From positions 1,537,483-1,601,482 of the forward strand of contig NZ_LT904904.1 in NCBI RefSeq assembly GCF_900199725.1: DNA of 64,000 bases. Reading direction: 5' to 3'. The notes under the pieces were generated by a model. It ran no database searches and was not told the origin of the DNA. It saw only the letters and a list, made by a program, of their open reading frames with translations. Of the stretch, positions 29,823-38,726 are shown in pieces (position 1 is the first letter of the stretch; the number at the start of each line of letters is the position of its first letter). Position numbers and translations under genes: made by a program. The DNA is from Cytobacillus massiliigabonensis. Its GTDB lineage: Bacteria > Bacillota > Bacilli > Bacillales > Cytobacillaceae.

Positions 29823-30581
29823 CAGTTTTGCTATTTCCTTTATTACCAAAAGTAAAATGATAAATGCTACAAACCAATTTATAATCGCACCATTTGGCAC
29901 CAACGTTCTTAAGCTATCCATAACAATAAAGAAAACCGTAGGCAGGGTCACGCTATATGCCGCAATTCTCCAAGTGTGGCGATATTGCATATTTACTTCC
30001 ATAAGCTTTTGCAATAAAAGACCAGCTAGAGCTAAAAATGAAATCTCTATAAATTTTAACCCGGCAGCAAAAATATAAATAACCACTGCAATGAGAGGGA
30101 TAATAATGGCTAGTGAAGAATTAACAGTTGCTAATATATTCTCCAAATCATCATTTGATAATGTAAAATCGTTTACCATGGAGTAGGAGAAGGGCTGAAT
30201 TTGACCTCCCGCTAGAATAATGGCTTCATTCTTTAATAATGCAATTGTGTTATTGCTATTAGATATTTCCTTTTGGTCAATTGTTCCTGTCGGGTCGAAG
30301 ATAATAGTAAAATCTTCTTTATTTATAATTTTTGGAGCATCAAGATCTGCTTGCATTTCACCGTTCTCAATAATAAATGAAGGAAGTTCCGTTTTAACGC
30401 TTTCTTGTATTGCATCCATCCCATCAACTATTGCTGTACTGAAATAAATAATAGAGGGAATAATGGATAGAAATGTTAGAAAAAACACATACAATATCGT
30501 TTTGCCAATTCCTTGAAAACGATATTGTGCAATATCCTTCGGGGAATAAAGACTTCTTATAAACTGCTTAAAAATATTCAT
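29811..30581 (-). CDS. yqgB: YqgB-like membrane protein, DUF1189
   Basis: 256 residues with a hydrophobic segment at about 25-50, an extracellular stretch of about 110 residues, and three or four C-terminal helices. It matches the DUF1189 family and the B. subtilis gene position. The N-terminus FIRSLYSPKDIAQYRFQGIG is typical of the family. Function unknown. The candidate Pho box at 30674-30719 reads toward this gene as well as lying upstream of the Na/Pi cotransporter. Confidence 0.85.
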   Translation of the reverse strand: MNIFKQFIRSLYSPKDIAQYRFQGIGKTILYVFFLTFLSIIPSIIYFSTAIVDGMDAIQESVKTELPSFIIENGEMQADLDAPKIINKEDFTIIFDPTGTIDQKEISNSNNTIALLKNEAIILAGGQIQPFSYSMVNDFTLSNDDLENILATVNSSLAIIIPLIAVVIYIFAAGLKFIEISFLALAGLLLQKLMEVNMQYRHTWRIAAYSVTLPTVFFIVMDSLRTLVPNGAIINWFVAFIILLLVIKEIAKLEKK

Positions 30582-30673
30582 TTGGACACACCCTTAATAG
30601 AATTCATCCTTTTATTCTACCTGCATAAAAACTTCAGTACAAGTAATAGAAATTCACGGAATTATTCAGATGA

Positions 30674-30719
30674 TTGTAACACAATTGTAATATTAAAGGC
30701 ATTTGTAAAGGTATTGTAA
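30674..30719 (-). promoter_or_regulatory. candidate PhoP-binding (Pho) box
   Basis: TTGTAA occurs at 30674, 30685, 30703 and 30714, spaced 11, 18 and 11 bases. On the minus strand this reads TTTACA-N5-TTTACA, then ATTACA-N5-GTTACA, matching the PhoP direct-repeat consensus (TT-A/T/C-ACA every 11 bases). It lies between yqgB and the Na/Pi cotransporter and could control either. Confidence 0.6.
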
Positions 30720-30817
30720 ATTTAGCTGTAGAAATCTTTACTCTTTATTCATCTTCACTAATAATTGTATAGGGTTTGATGAATGGTGTCGAATAAAGTT
30801 ATAGGGGTTGGGAAATA

Positions 30818-32446
30818 GTGGAATTAGATATTCAGCAAATGATTTTTGAATTTCTTGGAGGCCTTGGGATATTTCTCTATGGGATTAAAACAATGGGCGA
30901 CGGTCTTCAAAGATCAGCAGGTGATCGGTTAAGGGATTTACTAGATCGTTTCACAACGAATCCAGTAATGGGTGTCTTTGCAGGAATGCTTGTAACCATT
31001 CTTATCCAAAGCAGCTCTGCTACAACAGTTATTACAGTTGGATTAGTTAGTGCAGGATTCATGACACTTCGTCAAGCGATTGGTGTAATTATGGGTGCCA
31101 ATATTGGAACAACCGTAACGGCCTTCATTATAGGAATTGATGTGGGTGCTTATTCTTTACCAATTATTGCATTAGGAGCAATTTTACTATTCTTCTTTAA
31201 AAGTCAAAAAATACATAATATCGGCCAAATTGTTTTTGGCTTTGGTGCTCTATTTTATGGACTAGAGCTAATGAGTGGCGGCATGAAGCCGCTGAGAACA
31301 CTTGAAGCCTTTCATGAGCTGACACTGAATATGAGTCAGAACCCTATTCTAGGTGTAATTGTTGGAACGGTTTTCACGGTGATTGTCCAAAGCTCAAGTG
31401 CAACAATTGGGATTCTTCAGGGATTGTTTTCTGAACAGCTTATTGATATACATGCCGCATTACCGGTACTATTCGGAGACAATATTGGAACAACAATCAC
31501 AGCAGTTTTAGCATCGATTGGGGCATCTGTTGCCGCAAAAAGAGCAGCGGCTGTTCATGTTCTATTTAATTTAATCGGGACTACTATTTTTATGATTCTG
31601 TTGAAACCATTTACCATGTTAATTGAAATGATCCAGTCAGGCATGGGGCTGAATCCTGAGATGACTATCGCTTTTGCTCATGGGATATTTAATGCATCAA
31701 ATACAATCATTCAATTGCCATTTGTTGCTATATTAGCTATAATCGTAACAAAATTAATTCCTGGTGAAGATTCTGTAATGGAATATAAGGCAAAACATCT
31801 TGATCCAGTTTTTATACAGCAATCTCCTTCTATTGCTCTAGGACAAGCGAAAGAAGAAGTGTTAAGGATGGGGCAATTTGCCATTCGGGGTCTTGAAGAA
31901 ACTTGTGAATTCTTAAAAACAAAAAATACAAAGCATTCAAACAATGCCATGCAGCTGGAGGATGCGATTAATAATCTAGATCGAAAGATTACGGATTATT
32001 TAATCGAGCTTTCAACAAGCTCCTTGTCTGCGCATGAATCAGAAGAACATACCATGCTTATGGATACAGTCAGGGATATCGAGCGCATCGGGGATCATTA
32101 TGAAAATATTATTGAACTTGCTGAATATCAGCAGGCAAATAAAGTACAAATCTCAGAAAATGCTGCGGCAGATTTAGAAGAAATGTTTAAGCTGACGATC
32201 TCAACAGTGAAAGAATCTATTCATGCATTGGATCATAAAGATAGAATAGCAGCATTAGATGTAGTGAAAAAAGAGGAAGCCATTGATAAAATGGAAAGGA
32301 AACTGCGAAAACAGCATATTCTTCGTTTAAATGAAGGGCTTTGCTCTGCTCAAGCAGGGATTGTTTATGTTGATATTGTGAGTAATCTTGAACGGATTGG
32401 GGACCATGCCGTAAATATTGCTGAAGCAATTTTGGGTGAGGAATGA
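30818..32446 (+). CDS. Na+/phosphate cotransporter family protein (NptA-like, PhoU-domain fusion)
   Basis: 542 residues from GTG 30818. Two inverted QSSSAT repeats (IQSSSATTVITVGLVSAG and VQSSSATIGILQGLF) are the Na/Pi-cotransporter II signature, within about eight membrane helices (1-315). The last 200 residues form a cytoplasmic PhoU-like helical domain (two DxxRIGDH-type motifs: DIERIGDHYENI and LERIGDHAVNIAE). It probably imports phosphate with sodium. A candidate Pho box lies upstream, tying it to the pst operon 7 kb away. Confidence 0.93.
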   Translation: MELDIQQMIFEFLGGLGIFLYGIKTMGDGLQRSAGDRLRDLLDRFTTNPVMGVFAGMLVTILIQSSSATTVITVGLVSAGFMTLRQAIGVIMGANIGTTVTAFIIGIDVGAYSLPIIALGAILLFFFKSQKIHNIGQIVFGFGALFYGLELMSGGMKPLRTLEAFHELTLNMSQNPILGVIVGTVFTVIVQSSSATIGILQGLFSEQLIDIHAALPVLFGDNIGTTITAVLASIGASVAAKRAAAVHVLFNLIGTTIFMILLKPFTMLIEMIQSGMGLNPEMTIAFAHGIFNASNTIIQLPFVAILAIIVTKLIPGEDSVMEYKAKHLDPVFIQQSPSIALGQAKEEVLRMGQFAIRGLEETCEFLKTKNTKHSNNAMQLEDAINNLDRKITDYLIELSTSSLSAHESEEHTMLMDTVRDIERIGDHYENIIELAEYQQANKVQISENAAADLEEMFKLTISTVKESIHALDHKDRIAALDVVKKEEAIDKMERKLRKQHILRLNEGLCSAQAGIVYVDIVSNLERIGDHAVNIAEAILGEE

Positions 32447-32458
32447 TTAAATGAGGTA

Positions 32459-32488
32459 TAAGCAAGGAGAAGTATCTCCTTGCTTTAA
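32459..32488 (+). terminator. hairpin terminator after the Na/Pi cotransporter
   Basis: AGCAAGGAGA and TCTCCTTGCT around loop AGTA, then TTTAATT. Confidence 0.8.
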
Positions 32489-32519
32489 TTATATAAAAAG
32501 GGCGGTGAGTTATAGAAAA

Positions 32520-33002
32520 ATGGATACCTTATATTGGGCATTAATTATCATATTATTTGTGATTGCTTTTATTGGGCTTGTGTATCCTATTATTCCTAGT
32601 GTGCTGTTTGTTGCAGGAGGATTTATACTCTACGGAATATTTTTTTCCTTCGAGCCGTTTAACTGGCTTTTTTGGGTCATACAAGGACTTTTTGTCCTAT
32701 TGCTGTTTGGAGCAGACTACATTACCAATTTAATTGGAGTGAAAAAATTTGGGGGGTCGAAAGCAGGGATATGGGGAAGCACAATTGGCATCCTTGTAGG
32801 TCCTTTTGTTATCCCTGTCTTTGGAATTATCATCGGTCCGTTTTTAGGTGCTTTTCTAGCAGAGCTGGCTGTTCATAAAAAAGGATGGAAGGAAGCTGCA
32901 AAAATCGGCTTCGGTTCGGTTATCGGCTTCATTAGCAGTGTTGTAACAAAGGGTATTATACAAGCCGTGATGATTGTTTATTTTATAATTGTTGTTTTAT
33001 AA
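32520..33002 (+). CDS. yqgC: YqgC-like membrane protein, DUF456
   Basis: 160 residues from ATG 32520 (GGGCGGTGAG upstream), the same length as B. subtilis YqgC; the longer frame from 32451 runs through the terminator hairpin. Four or five hydrophobic segments, with Gly-rich loops [13 protein letters not shown] and [14 protein letters not shown] typical of DUF456. Function unknown. Confidence 0.88.
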   Translation: MDTLYWALIIILFVIAFIGLVYPIIPSVLFVAGGFILYGIFFSFEPFNWLFWVIQGLFVLLLFGADYITNLIGVKKFGGSKAGIWGSTIGILVGPFVIPVFGIIIGPFLGAFLAELAVHKKGWKEAAKIGFGSVIGFISSVVTKGIIQAVMIVYFIIVVL

Positions 33003-33011
33003 TTTTTTTAA

Positions 33012-33044
33012 TGAAAAGGACCCACTTGCAGCGGGTCCTTTTCA
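33012..33044. terminator. bidirectional terminator between yqgC and the Fnr-type gene
   Basis: AAAAGGACCC and GGGTCCTTTT with a 9-base loop, between convergent genes. Confidence 0.85.
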
Positions 33045-33049
33045 AATAG

Positions 33050-33745
33050 TTAATTTAGCCCGCAGATTTCATAAGGACAATTAAGGCAATCGACTTCTTT
33101 TTTTAAGTAATTTAAATTTTTAATAGTGAATGTTTGGCGTTCATAGGAAATGATATCTTTATCTCTTAGCTCCTTAAGCATTCGCTGGATGACCTCTCTA
33201 GTTCCAAATGTTAAATTTGCTATCTCCTGATGAGTGAGTGGAAAATCAATTAATATGCCTTCCTCTGTTTTAACCCCGTAGCTATTGCACAGCCGGATTA
33301 ATATGGAATACAGCCCGCCTTTTTTTCCGTGAATAATTAGATCCTGACAGATCATTTGTGCCTTTAAATATCTTGTGCTCAGCCATGACGTTAAGTTACT
33401 TAATCGTTCCCGATCCTGTAAAATAAATTCTTCAAATAGTTCCCTTTTTACTATTATCATCTCACAATCAGTAATCGCCTTTGCGAAAAAATGATATTTA
33501 GGCGAATGTCTGAATAACTGATATTCAATAATAATTTCTTCTCCATTTAATAATTTTAGGATAAATTCTTTTCCGTGAATATTCATTCTGCCTATGGCAA
33601 TTTTCCCAGATAATACTAAGTAAACATTGTTAACCTTATCCTTTTCTTGAAAGAGAATCGAACCTGACTTTATTAGCTGAACGGTTTCGTTTTCAATAAA
33701 ATGCTGGATTAGTATGCTGTAAAGTGAAAGGCTAAAATTTTTCAT
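33050..33745 (-). CDS. fnr: Crp/Fnr-family regulator with C-terminal Fe-S cysteine motif (Fnr-like)
   Basis: 231 residues from minus-strand ATG 33745 (AAAGGAGCG upstream). A cyclic-nucleotide-like beta barrel (about 20-110), dimer helix, and winged helix with THQEIANLTFGTREVIQRML. The C-terminus carries Cys220-x2-Cys223-x4-Cys228 (CLNCPYEIC), the spacing of the [4Fe-4S] ligands in B. subtilis Fnr, where an Asp supplies the fourth ligand; Asp135 here is the likely equivalent. It is therefore probably an oxygen-responsive activator of anaerobic genes. The symbol rests on this motif; other Crp/Fnr members remain possible. Confidence 0.78.
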   Translation of the reverse strand: MKNFSLSLYSILIQHFIENETVQLIKSGSILFQEKDKVNNVYLVLSGKIAIGRMNIHGKEFILKLLNGEEIIIEYQLFRHSPKYHFFAKAITDCEMIIVKRELFEEFILQDRERLSNLTSWLSTRYLKAQMICQDLIIHGKKGGLYSILIRLCNSYGVKTEEGILIDFPLTHQEIANLTFGTREVIQRMLKELRDKDIISYERQTFTIKNLNYLKKEVDCLNCPYEICGLN

Positions 33746-34010
33746 ATTTATCGCTCCTTTCAATGACTTCTAATTTTGATTTAAAGGAATTACAGAAAAG
33801 CTGTCAATGACACAGTAGGATTTTACTAAGGGAGGCATGTAGGAAATATGACTTAAGTCGTTGACTGAACGGTGTTCGTCAAAATCATGACAATTTAACG
33901 AAATATGGAATTGTTGTATGATTAATCTAAAATTAGGGAATGGTATATTTGTAATTTAGAGGAATTTGCATGGTTAAATGATTAACTACTTGTTTATTTA
34001 AGCATTTTCA
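33746..34010. other. intergenic region between fnr-like gene and sodA promoter
   Basis: About 265 AT-rich bases with no coding frame that I trust. It contains TGTCA-A-TGACA (33797-33815 region), a small dyad near the fnr-like start, but no TGTGA-N6-TCACA Fnr site that I can see. Confidence 0.4.
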
Positions 34011-34039
34011 TTGAAAGGATTATCTTATTTTGGTAATCT
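34011..34039 (+). promoter_or_regulatory. probable sigma-A promoter for sodA
   Basis: TTGAAA (34011-34016), 17 bases, TAATCT (34034-34039); start of transcription expected near 34046. Confidence 0.55.
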
Positions 34040-34058
34040 TATATGGAAAGCCTGAATA

Positions 34059-34080
34059 ATCATTCTAACATTAGAATGAT
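34059..34080. promoter_or_regulatory. perfect 22-bp palindrome in the sodA 5' leader
   Basis: ATCATTCTAA and TTAGAATGAT around CA. It starts about 13 bases after the predicted transcription start, a repressor-like position. It overlaps two partial Fur/PerR-type 7-1-7 sites (GAATAAT-C-ATTCTAA matches TTATAAT-N-ATTATAA at 11 of 14). Confidence 0.55.
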
Positions 34081-34136
34081 AGGAATCGTAAAAAAATTCA
34101 GAAGGCTTAATTTATTTACATAGGGAGGAATTTATA

Positions 34137-34745
34137 ATGGCATTCGAATTACCGCAATTACCTTATGCGTATGACGCACTAGAACCAAATATCGACAAAG
34201 AAACAATGAATATTCACCACACTAAACACCATAACACATATGTGACTAATCTTAATAATGCATTAGAAGGAAACGATGAGCTTCTTTCTAAATCAGTTGA
34301 AGAGGTAATCTCTAATCTTGATGCTGTTCCGGAAAGCGCGCGTACGGCTGTCCGCAATAATGGCGGTGGTCATGCAAACCATTCACTATTTTGGCAAGTC
34401 ATTTCTCCAAATGGCGGCGGTGAGCCAACAGGAGATTTAGCTGCTGCAATTAACAGCAAATTTGGCAGCTTTGATAGCTTTAAAGAAGAGTTCGCAAAAG
34501 CAGCTACTACTCGCTTCGGTTCTGGATGGGCATGGCTTGCAGTAAACAATGGCGAGCTTGAAGTGACTAGTACTCCAAACCAAGATTCACCATTAATGGA
34601 AGGAAAGACTCCATTATTAGGTTTAGATGTTTGGGAGCATGCATACTACTTAAAATATCAAAACCGCCGTCCTGAGTACATCAATTCCTTCTGGAATGTT
34701 GTGAACTGGGATGAAGTATCTAAGCGTTTTAGCGCTGCAAAATAA
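34137..34745 (+). CDS. sodA: superoxide dismutase (Mn/Fe), SodA
   Basis: 202 residues. The metal-ligand signature DVWEHAYY is present, with His in NIHHTKHH and HANHSLFW as further ligands. GGGGHANH-type residues ([12 protein letters not shown]) favour manganese. It dismutates superoxide in the cytoplasm. AGGGAGGAA precedes the ATG. The next genes are yqgE and pbpA as in B. subtilis. Confidence 0.98.
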   Translation: MAFELPQLPYAYDALEPNIDKETMNIHHTKHHNTYVTNLNNALEGNDELLSKSVEEVISNLDAVPESARTAVRNNGGGHANHSLFWQVISPNGGGEPTGDLAAAINSKFGSFDSFKEEFAKAATTRFGSGWAWLAVNNGELEVTSTPNQDSPLMEGKTPLLGLDVWEHAYYLKYQNRRPEYINSFWNVVNWDEVSKRFSAAK

Positions 34746-34761
34746 TAGGATTGATTTAGAG

Positions 34762-34792
34762 GAGCACGGCAGAAATTTCTGCCGTGCTTTTC
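34762..34792 (+). terminator. strong terminator after sodA
   Basis: AGCACGGCAGAAA and TTTCTGCCGTGCT, a 13-bp perfect stem with no separate loop in the sequence (apical A/T pairs open), followed by TTTCATTTT. Confidence 0.9.
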
Positions 34793-34828
34793 ATTTTATG
34801 AAATATTGCATAACGGAATACAATTTGA

Positions 34829-34865
34829 TGAAAACTACCCTTTAGATGTGAAGGGGAGTTTTTTT
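34829..34865 (+). terminator. terminator-like hairpin that contains the yqgE ribosome-binding site
   Basis: AAAACTACCCTT pairs with AAGGGGAGTTTT (one A-G mismatch) around loop TAGATGTG, followed by seven T. The right arm AAGGGGAG is the Shine-Dalgarno of yqgE and the T-run ends at the ATG. It could attenuate transcription or hide the ribosome-binding site. Confidence 0.6.
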
Positions 34866-36083
34866 ATGAGTAAAGTAAAAAAGTTGATCGGTGATGTAGA
34901 ACTTACAAAGGATTTAGGTTTACTGCTATTGATAGGCGGTCTCTATTCATTAAGTGTGGCTTTATCGAATACTTTTGTGAATATTTATCTTTGGAAGCAG
35001 TCTGGTGAATTTAAGGATTTAGGATTATATAATTTAACAATTGTTGTCATACAGCCGCTGACCTTTATACTAGCAGGCAGATGGGCAAAGAAAATCGACA
35101 GAGTCATTGTTTTAAGGATAGGTGTTATATTTTTGGCTGCATTTTATTTAACAGTTTTAGCTGTAGGTACATATGCATCCCAATTTTTATTGCTTTTAGG
35201 TGCTTTACTAGGTGTAGGCTATGGCTTTTACTGGCTTGCATTTAATGTTTTAACTTTTGAAATAACTGAGCCGGAGAATCGGGATTTCTTTAATGGATTT
35301 CTCGGCATTCTTAGTTCTGTCGGGGGCATGATTGGTCCCGTTGCTGCAGGTTTTATTATTTCGAGGATGGAAAAGTTCACTGGATATTCAATCATTTTTG
35401 GCATTTCTCTTGGTCTCTTTTCTTTGGCTGTTTTTTTAAGCTTTTTTATTAAAAGACGGCCAGCAAATGGAAAGTACTGGTTTAAACGAATTATTGCAGA
35501 GAGAAAAAACAATATGAATTGGCGGCTCATTACGAATGCACATTTTTTCCAGGGGTTAAGAGAAGGGACATTTGCCTTTATCATATCTGTTTTTGTTTTT
35601 ATTTCTACAGGAAGTGAAATGGCGTTAGGAACATTCGGTCTTGTTAATTCAGGTGTTTCATTTATTACATACTACAGCGTATCGAGGATGCTTAAAAAAA
35701 ATCAGCGGAAAAAGGCAATTTTAGTTGGAGGAATAATTTTGTATGCAGCCATTTTTTTAATCATATTTAATTTAACCTATCCAAAGCTGCTAGTTTACGC
35801 TGGAATCATTGCGATCGCGTATCCCCTATTACTAGTTCCATATATATCCATGACTTACGATGTGATAGGAAAGGGATGGAAAGCGGCTGAAATGAGGATA
35901 GAATATATTGTTGTTCGTGAAATATTTTTGAATTCTGGAAGAGTCGTTTCTATTCTTGCTTTTCTCGGTGTAGTTGTTTTTCTTAATGAAGAAAAAGGAA
36001 TCCCCATTCTTCTTCTCTCTTTAGGCATCGGGCATTTAATTATTTATTTATTTATCAGGAAAATTCATTTCCAGTCACCGTAA
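34866..36083 (+). CDS. yqgE: MFS transporter, YqgE-like
   Basis: 405 residues from ATG 34866, set by AAGGGGAG seven bases upstream; ATG 34806 lies before the hairpin. About twelve hydrophobic segments in two halves with a basic central loop (KRRPANGKYWFKRIIAERKNN). It resembles the B. subtilis neighbour of sodA and pbpA. Substrate unknown. No characteristic drug-efflux motif is evident. Confidence 0.85.
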   Translation: MSKVKKLIGDVELTKDLGLLLLIGGLYSLSVALSNTFVNIYLWKQSGEFKDLGLYNLTIVVIQPLTFILAGRWAKKIDRVIVLRIGVIFLAAFYLTVLAVGTYASQFLLLLGALLGVGYGFYWLAFNVLTFEITEPENRDFFNGFLGILSSVGGMIGPVAAGFIISRMEKFTGYSIIFGISLGLFSLAVFLSFFIKRRPANGKYWFKRIIAERKNNMNWRLITNAHFFQGLREGTFAFIISVFVFISTGSEMALGTFGLVNSGVSFITYYSVSRMLKKNQRKKAILVGGIILYAAIFLIIFNLTYPKLLVYAGIIAIAYPLLLVPYISMTYDVIGKGWKAAEMRIEYIVVREIFLNSGRVVSILAFLGVVVFLNEEKGIPILLLSLGIGHLIIYLFIRKIHFQSP

Positions 36084-36220
36084 ATAAATGCAAACACATT
36101 TCTTTATTAGGGAAATATTTCTTATCACAATTATAGGTTCTTAATAGAATAATTTATTGTTTTCTTATAGAATAAAGATAAGTGATAAAGTGAACTGGAT
36201 AAAGGATGTGTAAATAAACA

Positions 36221-38362
36221 TTGAAACAAAAGAAGAAAAAGAAGAAGTCACATGTACCATTCCGGGTAAATGTCTTATTCTTTATTGTTTTCGTTCTGTT
36301 TTCGGTATTAATTCTTAGGCTTGGATTTGTACAAATTGTTTATGGAGATGATTACCGGCGGGAGATTGAGCGGACGGAAGACATTACAGTCAATAACCCT
36401 GTACCAAGGGGAAAGATGCTGGATCGGACGGGTAAAGTAATTGTAGATAATACACCGCAAAACGCGATTACGTACACGAATAGAGGAGCAAAGCAGGATG
36501 AAATGCTGGATGTTGCAGAAAATCTTGCAAAGCTCATTGAAAAAGATACAAGCAAGGTTCAGGAAAGAGATAAAAAGGATTATTGGATCATTAAAAATCC
36601 AAAACTAGCAGAAAAAAAAGTGTCAGATGAAGAAAAGGAAAAACTTAAGGAGAAGCTGGAGGGAAAGGAATTAGACAAAGAAATTTACCAGCTTCAGCTT
36701 GATCGAATTACTGAGGAAGAATTAAATGATTTAACCGCATTTGATTTAGAAGTTCTTGCGATTTATCGTGATTTTTCAAGCGGTTATGCGTTAACACCGC
36801 AAATGGTAAAAAATAAAGGGGTAACTGATGAGGAATTTGCTGTTGTCAGTGAAAACCTGCAGCTGCTTCCTGGCGTAGATACAACAACAGACTGGGAAAG
36901 ATATTATGCGTTTGGCGATACATTGAAGTCTGTGCTCGGCAATGTGTCTGATGATGGGCTCCCTGCTGAGCAGCTTGACTATTATTTAGCACGGGATTAC
37001 AGCCGTAATGACCGGGTAGGAAAAAGTCAAATTGAGCTGCAATATGAAGACGTGCTTCATGGGCAGAAAGCTAAAGTGAAAAATGTTACGGATAAGGCAG
37101 GGAATGTCTTAGAAACGATTCCTATTTCGGAAGGCAAACGGGGGAAAGATCTCGTTTTAAGTATTGATATGGACCTTCAAATAGCTGTTGACAAAATTGT
37201 AGAAGAGGAATTAAAAGCGGCAAAGACAAAATCAGGTACTGCTTTGCTTGATCGCTCCTATGTTGTATTGATGGATCCTCGTACCGGGGAGATTCTCTCT
37301 ATGTCAGGTAAGCGAATTGTTAAAAAAGAAAATGGGGAAAAAGTCATTATGGATGATGCCCTTGGAAATATCCAAACAACATACAATGTTGGGTCGACAG
37401 TTAAAGGTGCAACCATAATGACTGGCTTTAACACTAAGGCAATCAGTCCAGGAGTTACATTCTACGATACACCAGTAAAAATTAAGGGAACGCCACCTAA
37501 GAAATCTTGGAAAGCTGGCCTTGGGACGATGTCAGATATTACTGCTCTGAAATATTCTTCAAACGTTTATATGTTTCAGACTGCGATAAGAATCGGTGGC
37601 GGTACTTACCAGTATGATCGCCCATTAAGGCTAAACAACGAGGGATTTAATATTATTCGTGATTCCTTTGCTCAATATGGGCTAGGTGTCAAAACAGGTA
37701 TTGATCTGCCAAACGAACAGTCCGGTTTTAAAGGAACTGGTACAAAACCAGGTTTCATGCTTGACTTAGTAATTGGCCAGTATGATACGTACTCAAATAT
37801 GCAGCTTGCCCAATACGTTTCAACAATAGCCAATGGCGGAAATCGAATGGAACCGCATATTGTAAAAGAAATTCGTGAGCCTTTAATGGATAACGGAGAA
37901 ATTGGACCAATTATCGAGGAAATCGAACCGAAAGTGCTTAACCGTATAGAAGGTAAAGAAGAATGGCTTGACCGCGTTCAGGAAGGTTTCAGAAGAGTGA
38001 CTCAGGAACCTGGCGGAACAGCCTATTCAAGCTTCGGAGCAAAAGGAAAAGAGTACAATTCTGCAGGTAAGACTGGTACAGCTCAAGCGTTCTATGATGG
38101 ACCGGAACGAAGCAAATTTGGAAAAATCCCGCCAGAGGTTATTAATTTAAGCTATGTTGGTTATGCACCATACGATAATCCAGAAGTAGCAATTGCTGTC
38201 TTAGTGCCATGGGCCTACCAAGGCAGCCATGGTCACTATGCAAATAGAAATATTGCTGAACGTGTATTAGATACGTATTTTGAATTAAAGAAACAAAGAC
38301 AATCTGGAACCGACACTACGAATAATTCAAAACAAGATATGAATGAAACGAATCAAGAATAA
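36221..38362 (+). CDS. pbpA: class B penicillin-binding protein 2A (PbpA)
   Basis: 713 residues from TTG 36221 (AAAGGATGTG upstream). One N-terminal transmembrane helix (about 18-38), the PBP dimerisation region (about 65-310), and a transpeptidase domain with Ser392-Thr-Val-Lys395 as the SxxK site, the SSN motif in YSSNVYM and KTGT at 617-620. It cross-links peptidoglycan for rod-shape elongation with the Rod complex. Length and neighbours match B. subtilis PbpA. Confidence 0.95.
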   Translation: MKQKKKKKKSHVPFRVNVLFFIVFVLFSVLILRLGFVQIVYGDDYRREIERTEDITVNNPVPRGKMLDRTGKVIVDNTPQNAITYTNRGAKQDEMLDVAENLAKLIEKDTSKVQERDKKDYWIIKNPKLAEKKVSDEEKEKLKEKLEGKELDKEIYQLQLDRITEEELNDLTAFDLEVLAIYRDFSSGYALTPQMVKNKGVTDEEFAVVSENLQLLPGVDTTTDWERYYAFGDTLKSVLGNVSDDGLPAEQLDYYLARDYSRNDRVGKSQIELQYEDVLHGQKAKVKNVTDKAGNVLETIPISEGKRGKDLVLSIDMDLQIAVDKIVEEELKAAKTKSGTALLDRSYVVLMDPRTGEILSMSGKRIVKKENGEKVIMDDALGNIQTTYNVGSTVKGATIMTGFNTKAISPGVTFYDTPVKIKGTPPKKSWKAGLGTMSDITALKYSSNVYMFQTAIRIGGGTYQYDRPLRLNNEGFNIIRDSFAQYGLGVKTGIDLPNEQSGFKGTGTKPGFMLDLVIGQYDTYSNMQLAQYVSTIANGGNRMEPHIVKEIREPLMDNGEIGPIIEEIEPKVLNRIEGKEEWLDRVQEGFRRVTQEPGGTAYSSFGAKGKEYNSAGKTGTAQAFYDGPERSKFGKIPPEVINLSYVGYAPYDNPEVAIAVLVPWAYQGSHGHYANRNIAERVLDTYFELKKQRQSGTDTTNNSKQDMNETNQE

Positions 38363-38372
38363 TAATTTTTTT

Positions 38373-38407
38373 AAAAGTCTGTTCTCCAAAGGGGAACAGA
38401 CTTTTTT
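38373..38407 (+). terminator. terminator after pbpA
   Basis: AAAAGTCTGTTC(TCC) with its complement GGGGAACAGACTTTTTTT; A-rich before, seven T after. Confidence 0.9.
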
Positions 38408-38466
38408 TGATGTCTAGGAAATTAAAAATTTGGAAGTTATGGATAACTTTGCGACAAGTTCTATGC

Positions 38467-38716
38467 GTTCAGCGCGAGCTCCTCCCCCCCTTGAGTTCAC
38501 AAGCATGTCTAGTTACGGCACCTAGGGACTCGTGTCATAAGCCAATCCCTTACAGAAGGCAAAGTACACCTTCTTAAAGATCTTGGCTTATGCAGTCGTC
38601 CCTGGACAGTCGACTTCACATTTCGATCAATCTTCCCAGATAGGGAAAGAACTCCTTTCAGTGAGGCTCGTCTTGTGCTTGTCGGGGGTGATCAAGGCGC
38701 TAGCGCATTTGTTCTA
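38467..38716 (-). repeat. type A repeat interrupted by a second type A repeat
   Basis: The outer copy is split: 38467-38505 and 38626-38716 join to give a normal element like the one at 26211 (CACAAGC + CAATC junction; shared CTCGTCTTGTGCTTGTCGGG). Between them, 38506-38625 is a full minus-oriented element (TGTCTAGTTACGG ... CTTCACATTTC) with its own AGGGAC/GTCCCT and CATAAG/CTTATG arms. I read this as an insertion of one repeat into another. A flank GGATAACTTTG before it is also present before the 26211 copy. Confidence 0.8.
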
Positions 38717-38726
38717 GAAATCACTT

